This document shows positions 28,517 through 37,800 of a DNA stretch of 64,000 nt, one piece after another. Below the pieces are notes generated by a model, which was not told the DNA's origin, did no database searches, and worked only from the letters and a program-made list of their open reading frames with translations. The stretch comes from Acetivibrio thermocellus ATCC 27405 (lineage in GTDB: Bacteria; Bacillota; Clostridia; Acetivibrionales; Acetivibrionaceae): NCBI RefSeq assembly GCF_000015865.1, contig NC_009012.1, positions 2,101,081 to 2,165,080 of the forward strand, given 5' to 3'. The translations under genes were made by a program, and so were the position numbers. How positions within the stretch are numbered: the stretch's first letter is position 1; every line of letters begins with the position of its first letter.

Positions 28517-29575
28517 TTACGCAGTTGCATTTTTCTTCATTCTTTTAAGTATGTTAATTGCAAAACCAATGAATACCGTAAACGCAAGAGTCAATACTCC
28601 TCCGACAATACCTGAAACACTGGTCCCCAAATTTGCATTAGGCCAAGCTTTCCCGGCATCTTCATTATCTGAAGCTTCCCGGCTTTCACTATATCTTGCT
28701 TTAAAATCATAATCCGGTAAAAAAGCGGTTTTCTGCTGTATCTGCGACAATGTTTCATAAATTTCGCCCTGGACTTCCAATTCAGCTGTTCCTGCTGTCT
28801 TTTCAACAGACCATTCAAGACCGTCAGGAGCCGATGATGCAAACCAGGAAAGAACACCCCCGACAATTATGGCGGCAACTGAGAACACAGCCAAAAGCTT
28901 TTTTACAGATATACCGTCCTGTACTTTTCCTTCGTCCGCTCCTTCAAACAATTCAGGTCTTGTTCTCCAGACGAAAATGACAACCGCCGCCGTTACAAGA
29001 CCTTCAACTACTCCGATTGCAAGATGTATAGGCTGCATCAGCAATACAAAGCTTCCGAAAGGCAGCTCCGTTTTTCCTGACAAAAGCGTCTCGATTACAA
29101 CACTGAAAGAACCCATTTGAAGTCCGATTATGGATGATATCAGCGACCCCAAAAAGATTCTTTTTGAATTTATGCCCTTTCGGGTAATCCATTTATAGAC
29201 ACAGGGATAGGATATAAAACAGGTGAAAAAGCCCAAATTGAATACATTGCAGCCGTAGGCAAGCAGTCCACCGTCCCCGAAGAACAATGCCTGAATCAGC
29301 AAAATCGACGCCATGGTTAAAAATCCCGCGTATGGCCCAAGCAACACGGCAAGAAGCATTCCCCCTCCAAGATGACCGCTGGAGCCCGTTCCCGGTATTG
29401 AAAAGTTAATCATCTGGGCGGCAAACACAAATGCTCCCATGACCCCCATCAACGGAATTTTCTTTTCGTCCATGTCTTGTTTTATTTTATTGACTGAGTA
29501 GGCTGCAACTCCGGCAGTAACAGCCATCATGGTTCCGCCCACAGCCGGTGAAATTAGAGCATCAGCCATATGCAT
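28517..29575 (-). CDS. cbiM: Cobalt/nickel ECF substrate-binding protein, CbiM fused to PDGLE (CbiN-like) domain
   Basis: 352 residues. The N-terminus MHMADALISPAVGG puts a His at position 2; in CbiM/NikM proteins the free amino end and His2 coordinate the metal, which fixes the start at the ATG with GGAGGGTGAC upstream. About six TM helices to residue 210, then a fused second module containing the PDGLE motif (SSAPDGLEWS, about 247-256) and a final TM helix, equivalent to separate CbiN/NikN subunits. Metal is Co2+ or Ni2+; the urease cluster in the window makes nickel attractive, but there is no direct evidence. Confidence 0.9.
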   Translation of the reverse strand: MHMADALISPAVGGTMMAVTAGVAAYSVNKIKQDMDEKKIPLMGVMGAFVFAAQMINFSIPGTGSSGHLGGGMLLAVLLGPYAGFLTMASILLIQALFFGDGGLLAYGCNVFNLGFFTCFISYPCVYKWITRKGINSKRIFLGSLISSIIGLQMGSFSVVIETLLSGKTELPFGSFVLLMQPIHLAIGVVEGLVTAAVVIFVWRTRPELFEGADEGKVQDGISVKKLLAVFSVAAIIVGGVLSWFASSAPDGLEWSVEKTAGTAELEVQGEIYETLSQIQQKTAFLPDYDFKARYSESREASDNEDAGKAWPNANLGTSVSGIVGGVLTLAFTVFIGFAINILKRMKKNATA

Positions 29576-29863
29576 ATAAAGTCACCCTCCTCATAAAATT
29601 TAAAACCCAAAAAGGACTATTTCATATAGCCTCTTTTTGGGTTCATCCCAATTTAATCAAACACCAAAACTCAACAATATCCACGTCTAAAACAATACTC
29701 CAAATTAATACCCAAAATTCAACACTCTAAACTTAATGTATTCAAAATTTATAAATTTAATACTCAAAAAAATTCAACACTCCAAATTTAACACCGCAAA
29801 TTCAGCCTTCATGGCTTAATTCCTCATTTACTATACCACAATATCCAATTCTCCGTCAATACT
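29576..29863 (-). promoter_or_regulatory. cbiM leader: bulged long hairpin and degenerate repeats
   Basis: A hairpin at 29604-29643 pairs AACCCAAAAAG-GG-CTAT with its near-complement (one bulge) just upstream of the cbiM ribosome-binding site, an attenuator-like position. Further upstream, 29645-29815 is an A/C-rich stretch of degenerate direct repeats; the best two copies are 29714-29738 and 29769-29793 (AAAATTCAACACTCYAAAYTTAA). No cobalamin riboswitch box or clear NikR palindrome was found. Confidence 0.4.
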
Positions 29864-30586
29864 CTATTGCTGTTCAAAATATTTCACTATTCCTTCTTTT
29901 ATTGCTTGGGCCAGCTTTTCCTGATATTCCTTGTCGGCAAGCTTCTTCTCTTCTTCTCTGTTGGAAAGAAAACCGCATTCGACTATTACCGTGGGGACCT
30001 TTAAATTTCTGAGAATTATCAGTTTCGTATCCTTTACCAGTGCCTCTCTTTTATTATCAGGGTCAACATTTTCCCTCAGTGACTTCTGTATACAATCTGC
30101 AAGCTTCTTGCTTTCTTCTGATCTCGGAGGGAAGAAAACCTGGGCTCCATGGGACTGTGGCTGGGTGAACTTGTTCAAATGTATGCTTACCGCAATATCA
30201 GCTCCTGATTCGTCTATCAGCTTTTTACGTGCCGTGAGGTCCTGCCCTCTTTTGCTGGTATATCCTTGGGTCCCTTCTTTGTACTTAAGTACATCCTCTT
30301 CCCTGGTCATAATAACATTGAAGTTCTCTGCTTCCAAAAGTTCCTTGACCTTTTTCGCAATAGCAAGATTTACATCCTTTTCTTTAAGTCCGCTGTAATC
30401 ACTTACTGCTCCGGGATCTTCTCCCCCATGCCCCGCGTCAATCACAACAGTTCTTTTTACTGCATTATCATTTGCAACTTCGACTGCATTTTGCCCCGAT
30501 GCTATGTTAATACTTATCAGCGCCAGCGACAACAAAAAGACCAATCCGATTAAAACTATCTTGTCTTTCTTTATTATCAGAATCAT
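29864..30586 (-). CDS. cwlD: N-acetylmuramoyl-L-alanine amidase, CwlD-like
   Basis: 240 residues. One N-terminal membrane anchor/signal (about 8-30), then an Amidase_3 domain: zinc ligands in VVIDAGHGGEDPGA (about 48) and IHLN (about 145), and the catalytic Glu in VIVECGFLSNREEEKKL. Length and single-domain layout match CwlD, which with PdaA makes muramic-delta-lactam in the spore cortex. A vegetative autolysin of the same family cannot be excluded. Confidence 0.85.
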   Translation of the reverse strand: MILIIKKDKIVLIGLVFLLSLALISINIASGQNAVEVANDNAVKRTVVIDAGHGGEDPGAVSDYSGLKEKDVNLAIAKKVKELLEAENFNVIMTREEDVLKYKEGTQGYTSKRGQDLTARKKLIDESGADIAVSIHLNKFTQPQSHGAQVFFPPRSEESKKLADCIQKSLRENVDPDNKREALVKDTKLIILRNLKVPTVIVECGFLSNREEEKKLADKEYQEKLAQAIKEGIVKYFEQQ

Positions 30587-30703
30587 ACGGCCTCCCCCTA
30601 AATGTGAATCAATTTATTTTAGTCCTTCATACAATAAAGCATATTCACAAACAGGTTGGCCATATACTATTTAATTTAAAAAGCCGCTGTCTTTTACGAC
30701 TTT

Positions 30704-31636
30704 TTAAGCCTTTCTTCTGTCTTTCACATAGGAACTTCCCGGTATGGATTTTGCTTTTTTCTTAAGCTCGGCGGCTATTTCAGAAATCTGAACATGGCTT
30801 ATAAGTTCCCTGACTTCGTTGGTTACTATGGCAAAAGAAATGGATATAAGCGGAAACTTCATTACCTGTCCCTGCCTGTTGCTGGTAACAATATATCCCC
30901 TTTTTAAATCTTCCTCGCAATAAAGGGATTTTGATTTTATGTCAAATTCTTCAATTATTCCTTTTACTATATCCTCGGCTTTATCCGGAGTCGACACTAT
31001 TATAAAGTCATCCCCTCCGACATGGCCTATGAAGTCGTTCTGGTTTCCATAACTACGAACATTATCAACAATAATATCGGCAGTAAGCTTTATAGCCCTG
31101 TCCCCACTTGCAAAGCCGTATACGTCATTGTACGCCTTGAAGTTGTCAAGGTCGGCGTAAATAACCGCAAAAAGCTGTTTTGTAGCTATCCTTTGGTTAA
31201 TTTCACTCTGTATCTCAATATTGCCCTGAAGCCCGGTCAATGGATTTGCCCACCGGTTTCTGTCTATGCGCCTCAGCGTGTTTCGAACTCTGCTCACAAG
31301 CTCTCTGGTGTTAAAGGGCTTCGTTATATAATCATCCGCACCCAGTTCCAGTCCTGTAAGCTTATCATCTTCATTATCTTGGGCCGTAAGCATGATAATA
31401 GGCATAAGGTTGTTGCCCTCGTCCTCTCTTAGAATTCTGCAGACTTCAAAACCATCCATATCGGGCATGACAACATCGAGCAAAACCAAATCCGGCTTCT
31501 CAATCCTGACCATTTCAATGCCTTGACGCCCATTAGACGCTGTTACCACTTCATAACCTTCGTTCATCAGGACATCGGATATTAGTTTTGTCATAAACTC
31601 AGTGTCATCAATAACCAATATTTTCTTCTTAAACAT
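30704..31636 (-). CDS. Response regulator with GGDEF domain (diguanylate cyclase)
   Basis: 310 residues. Receiver domain 1-120: KKILVIDDTEF, phospho-acceptor Asp in LVLLDVVMPDMDG (about 54), conserved Lys in YITKPF. A GGDEF domain follows, with active-site GGDDF (about 210) in place of GGDEF, a tolerated variant, so cyclic di-GMP synthesis is likely. Upstream DLDNFKAYNDVYGF is the usual nucleotide-binding segment. No partner kinase is adjacent. Confidence 0.88.
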   Translation of the reverse strand: MFKKKILVIDDTEFMTKLISDVLMNEGYEVVTASNGRQGIEMVRIEKPDLVLLDVVMPDMDGFEVCRILREDEGNNLMPIIMLTAQDNEDDKLTGLELGADDYITKPFNTRELVSRVRNTLRRIDRNRWANPLTGLQGNIEIQSEINQRIATKQLFAVIYADLDNFKAYNDVYGFASGDRAIKLTADIIVDNVRSYGNQNDFIGHVGGDDFIIVSTPDKAEDIVKGIIEEFDIKSKSLYCEEDLKRGYIVTSNRQGQVMKFPLISISFAIVTNEVRELISHVQISEIAAELKKKAKSIPGSSYVKDRRKA

Positions 31637-31784
31637 TTACTGTGAACTCCCATTAAGATAATTTTAGATATATTTTCCTTTATATATATCGGAATGAATG
31701 AGACAAATAATAACATTGTAATAATTATATAATAAAAATTTGATTTTGAACAGTTGAGTTTTCAAAACACATAAAAGGCCAAAC

Positions 31785-31819
31785 AAAAAAGCGGCGGCCT
31801 TCACAACCACCGCTTTTTT
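31785..31819 (-). terminator. Terminator of the dockerin protein gene
   Basis: AAAAAAGCGG-GG / CC-CCGCTTTTTT hairpin about 40 bp after the stop codon, T-rich on the minus strand. Confidence 0.85.
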
Positions 31820-31859
31820 ACAGCCAATATTCATCAACAATAAAGGATTTATGGCGGAA

Positions 31860-34800
31860 TTAATAGCGGGAAGGTAATGCGTTAAAATGCCTGATAACTA
31901 TAGCTATATCAAATAAATTGATTGCTCCGTCCATATTTAAGTCCAACTCAGCTACATATTCTTCATCTCCGGCTCTTGTGCCAAAAACTTTGGATATTTC
32001 CATCACATCCACCATATTAATAGCATTGTCTTGCACTCCTTTACGCTCTACATCCCCGGCCCATAATATGAGCGGATTGTCTTCAGTTGAAACCACTAAT
32101 TTTCCGGTTCCGTTCACCGTGACATTCCTTTTAAGATAATTTCGCTTGCTTATTTCCAATGTAAATTCCCTCATATCGCCGGGTATGCCGGATATTTCAA
32201 AATAACCTTTCTCGTCTGTCTTCGTTGACAATTCCGTTCCTGCAACTTTTACATTGAATCCTGATTTTATTTTTGATTCCGATTCCGGCGGATAATCAAA
32301 ATCAACCGAAATATAACCTGATACAGTGGTTTTATCAGTACTATCGTTGTTAACGCTTAACACTAAGGTTCTGGTGTTGTCACTGGTATAAATCTCTTCC
32401 TCATCTGCTACAACTGTAAAATACAGTATTTCCGTTTCTTTGTCCGCACAAAGTATCTTTTTGTCAAACTGATATTCATACTTCACTATATCGTCTGTGC
32501 TGTCAATAACCTTTGTGTCTATCACTTCACCGTCTTCACTGCCCTTTGTTACCTTTAAAGTTGCTCCTGTAGGCACATGGCTTAAGTTTATAATATTGGC
32601 AGTGACATATTCAATGTCTCCCTCACTGTATATCTCAAGCTGCAAAGAAATATCGGTATAGCCAATTGTAAACTGTTTAACATTGTCATCTGTGTTGTAT
32701 TCTTCGCCCTCTACGGTAGAAACCCTGATACTATATGCTTTTTTTGCTATGGTGTCCGGTAAATTCATCAATACAGTCGCTGTTTTGCTCTCTCCTGGTT
32801 TCAAGCTTATCTGAACTGCTTCAGAATTAATTATTTCGTCTCCGTCTAAAATATCAACAACCAATTCTTCAACACCAATTTCGCCATTATTGGTTACTTC
32901 AACATCAATTGCGAGCTGTGTGCCAGGTATAACTTTACTATGGTCGAAATTCACGCTGTCAATGGACAGATTGTAGGACGGAACAACCTTGATAATGCAT
33001 AAATCAGCCTGTTCATTTCCATCCTCCAGCAGGTATAATCTGCTAAATGCAATACTAAAGTTGCCTTCATCGTCAAAAACACCATCCGGAGATTGAACTT
33101 GGCCTGTAACATCCGATAGCTTTACAACATCACTCCATGCTGCCCGGTCTTCATCATAAATTGCTGTAAATATTGTACTTGAGCCCTTTGCTGTATTAGT
33201 CCAGATTATGGCCGTTTCACCATTGCTTCCTTCAACAACCTTAAAGTTGTCCTTCAGCCCGGGTTTCGATTCGCTAAAGACTCGGTTCGGCTCAGCGCCT
33301 ATTTGCGTTATATATAATATGTTACCTTCATTGTACCAATATAAAGCTCCCTCTCCATTGAAACTTGAAAATACAGGCGCAGAATCCATGGTATCATTAT
33401 CGGTAATCCTTATATCTTTATCACCGGGCTTTACAATGTATATTTCCATGTCATCTATTGTTTCAAGCATATCGTCCCCGTCCAAAGCATATGCAACTGC
33501 AAATGAGCCTTCAATAAACCCGGCACTTATGGATACAATTGCATTCAAGCCTTCACTAAGAAGTTCGGGACTTGACCATTCATTATCCTTAAGTTCACAG
33601 TAGTAGATTGAGTTTTCACCGTCCACACCGAATACATCGTTTTTATTGTTTGTAAACCATACTATGTAAGCATTACCATCTGATACGATTATTTGCGGCA
33701 GCATATCAACCACATCATTTTCTGTCAACCGAACGGCTGCTCCAAATGTGCCGGTTACTTCGTCAAATTTGCTGACGGCTATCTCACTCGAAGCCACAAC
33801 TTCTTCCAATGTTACATCTTCTGCAAAGGTTTTGTTGCTGTTTTGCCATACAACATAAAGGTCGTTTCCGTCCACTGCTAGTTGAGGATAGAAATCTGCC
33901 GTACCGTCATCATCTACTGCCACAGGTTCACTCCATATGCCGCTGTTCTTATCATACACAGAATAAACCAGCATAGTTCTGTTGGCAGAGGTTCTGTCGG
34001 GATTATCGGCAATCCACACCAAAACCTGTTTATCCTCCAAATTCACCAGTTGCGGCTGAGCATCAGGATATATATTGGTTCCTAAAACTTTAAGTTCCTT
34101 ATTGGTAAATCCTGTTGCCATTGACCGCATTAACCGCCGATTTCCCAACCATTCTGACGGCCTTTCAATATAATCCCTCGGCATCATTTTATATTCATCT
34201 GCATTGTACAAATCGAATTGAGCATTTATGTTGGGACTTGCCATCCTTAAGCGAGGTTTTGATTCATAAAGAACCCAGGTACCTTTTGCAATTTCTTTTT
34301 CAGCACTGAAGAAATATGACGAAACCTTTAGTTTCAAGCTTCCCGTCAATGTAACCTTTAAATAATCTTCCGAACCGGTAATAATAAGAAATTCAAGTTC
34401 TGCTTCTCCCGAACCGCCAACCGTCAATACTTTTACTAAACCGACTCCGGCGCCGAGTTCAAAACGCGGTGTCACTTTTAACTCTGAATTAAGCATAATT
34501 CTGCCGGTTTCAAAATCAACCCTGAGGATGTCACTAATAAGCTCCATCTCGAGACCGCCGGCTATTTCAAAGTAAACAGGAACAGGTCCTATAAAGTATT
34601 GTTTCTGTCCTCTGTATTCTGCCTCTACTATTACAGCGAACGAACCCCTGGTTGCTACAGGTATACCGTTAATAAACACACCTTCAATGTAGCCATAGGC
34701 TTCCACTTCCGGTTCCCAATCATCTTTAATGCTAAAACTACCTTTCTTTGAGCCCAGCTTTTTCATTCTGTTTCTTAATTCTTTCGCAGAAGCCTTACTA

Positions 34801-37800
34801 TTCTTGGCATCTTCAAAATACTTTACAAAATTATCCCATTTTTTATCAAGGCTTTCCTTATCTTCTATCCCAATTGCAATCCTAAAATCTTTTTCTCCGT
34901 ATTTCACCATTCCCGGAATATGATCAAAGCTGAACTCCACCTCAGTACCGCCTATAACCGGTAAGTCTTCGGGAACCAGGATATTTGTTTCTTTTCCGAG
35001 CTTGAAAGGCATTTCTTCCACTTCATATGCCATGTCCACCTTTACAGTACATGTATCTTTTTTCCCTTCATAGGATGCCGTTATCAAAGTTGTTCCTTTC
35101 TTTGTTCCGCTTTTTATATATTTATTACCGTAATACTCGTCTACATAAGCAATATTTCTGTCTCCGGACGTAAACAGGACATAATCTGTAATATCAACCT
35201 CGTAATCATCGTATACTGCCATGACTTTCACTTGTGAACCCCATTTGTTGAACTCAGCTATTGTATCTTCTTTTGGAGTTATACACAACGCCCGGAGTTT
35301 TTCTCCGCCGGCCGGTTTAACTTGCACACTGCATACCGCTTTCATTCCATCATAATCGGCGGTAATTGTTGCAGTTCCAAATTGTGTACCGCTTTTAACA
35401 TATCCATTCACCACCGATGCCACATTGCTGTTGCTGCTTGAAAATTTTGCCTTACTTGTTACATCAACAGTTGTGTTACATTTTGAACATACTACCTTTA
35501 CATATATTGGACTTTCAGTAGCATTGCTTCCGCCCAAGGTTATTCTATCGGGAGTTATAGTTATTTTGGAAAATTTATGTTGCGGCGGTATAACAGATGT
35601 TGAAATAACAGTGCCACACTTGGTACAACGTCCTTCTTTCAATCCCTCCTCCGTGCATGTTGCTTCTTTTATTATTTTATATGAACCGTTAAACTGATGC
35701 GAGCCTCCAAGGGGAGGAATTTCTTTAGTTGCTACCACCGTTTTACATCTGCTGCATCTACCTTCCGCCAGTCCCGGATCTGTACATGTCGGTTTTTTTA
35801 CTGTGGTAAATGAACCGTTAAATTGGTGTGCGCCGCCAAGGGCTGGAATAGGTGCTGTTGCTACCTCTTCTCCGCATTTTGTACATTTTCCTACCTTTAA
35901 TCCTTCTTCTGTACATGTCGGTTCCTTTACCGTTGTAAATGAACCGTTAAATTGGTGCCCTGTTGGTGATATTTCTTCCGTTTTACGCACAGAACATCTT
36001 GAACATGTTCCTTCCCTGAGCCCTTTCTCCGTACAAGTTGCTTCCTTTATTGTCTTCCATGAACCGAAGTCATGCCCCAATTCAGGTATCGGTGTCGTCG
36101 TAACTGTTGCTCCGCACCTGGTGCAACGACCTTCCTTCAGTCCTTTCTCTGTACATGTCGGTTCTTTTACTGTGGTAAATGAACCGTTAAACTGATGATC
36201 ACCGCCAAGGGCCGGAATAGGTGCTGTTGCTACTACCTCTCCGCATTTTGTACATCTTCCTTCTCTTACTCCTTCTTCTGTACATGTCGGTTTCTTTACC
36301 GTTGTAAATGAACCGTTAAATTGGTGTCCTGTTGGTGATATTTCTTCCGTTTTACGCACAGAACATCTTGAACATGTTCCTTCCCTGAGCCCTTTCTCCG
36401 TACAGGTTGCTTCCTTTATTGTCTTCCACGAACCGAAGTCATGCCCTAATTCAGGTATCGGTGCCGTCGTAACTGTCGCTCCGCACCTGGTGCAACGACC
36501 TTCCTTCAGTCCCTTCTCTGTACATGTCGGTTCTTTTACTGTGGTAAATGAACCGTTAAACTGATGATCACCGCCAAGGGCCGGAATAGGTGCTGTTGCT
36601 ACCACCTCTCCGCATTTTGTACATTTTCCTACCTTTAATCCTTCTTCTGTACATGTCGGTTCCTTTACCGTTGTAAATGAACCGTTAAATTGGTGCCCTG
36701 TTGGTGATATTTCTTCCGTTTTACGCACAGAACATCTTGAACATGTTCCTTCTCTGAGCCCTTTTTCCGTACAGGTTGCTTGCTTTATTGTTTTCCATGA
36801 ACCGAAGTCATGCCCTAACTCTTTTATCTCTACTGACGAAACAACTTCCCCACATTTTGTACATTTTCCTACCTTTGTACCAGTCGTTGTACATGTCGGC
36901 TCCTTTATTGTCGTATAAGACCCGTTGAATGTATGCCCTGTTGCAGATATCGAACGCGTCTCACTTGCAGTACATCCGCTTCTGGTACATGTCCTCTTTT
37001 CTGTTCCGGCAGTAGTACAAGTCGCCGCTTTAGTTACCGTCCACGACCCATAACTATGTCCCAATGCAGGTATCTCTACTGTGGATACTGTCGTCCCGCA
37101 TTTTGTACATTTTCCTACCTTTGTACCGGCTGTTGTACATGTTGCTTCTTTGGTAACCGTATAAGAACCATTGAATGTATGTCCTGTTGCAGATATCGAA
37201 CGCGTCTCACTTGCAGTACATCCGCTTCTGGTACATGTCCTCTTTTCTGTTCCGGCAGTAGTACAGGTCGCCGCTTTAGTTACCGTCCACGACCCATAAC
37301 TATGTCCCAGTGCAGGTATCTCTACTGTGGATACTGTCGTCCCGCATTTTGTACATTTTCCTACCTTTGTACCGGCTGTTGTACATGTTGCTTCTTTGGT
37401 AACCGTATAAGAACCATTGAATGTATGTCCTGTTGCCTTTATCGTTTGGGTTTCAACATTTTTACATCTTGAGCAGGTTCTTTTTTGGCTTCCGTCTGTA
37501 GTACAGGTTGCTGCTTTAGTTACCGTCCACGATCCATAACTATGTCCCAATGCAGGTATCGTAACTGTAGATACTGTCGCCCCGCATTTTGTACATTTTC
37601 CTACCTTTGTACCGGTCGTTGTACATGTTGCTTCTTTGGTAACCGTATAAGAACCATTGAATGTATGTCCCGTTGCCTTTATCGTTTGGGTTTCAACATT
37701 TTTACATCTTGAGCAGGTTCTTTTTTGGCTTCCGTCTGTAGTACAGGTTGCTGCTTTAGTTACCGTCCATGATCCATAACTATGTCCCAATGCAGGTATC

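Noticed and set aside
29576-29863. NikR operator or cobalamin riboswitch before cbiM
   Set aside because: No GTATGA/TCATAC palindrome and no B12-box-like sequence seen.
31863-32063. Type I dockerin
   Set aside because: The dockerin follows an X-module and its flanks resemble the CipA type II dockerin better than the usual type I pattern with a duplicated Ser-Thr pair.
36933-37472. Cys/Tyr/Arg-rich open frame on the plus strand
   Set aside because: It is the antisense shadow of the repeat array; its regular composition comes from the repeats, and there is no ribosome-binding site.
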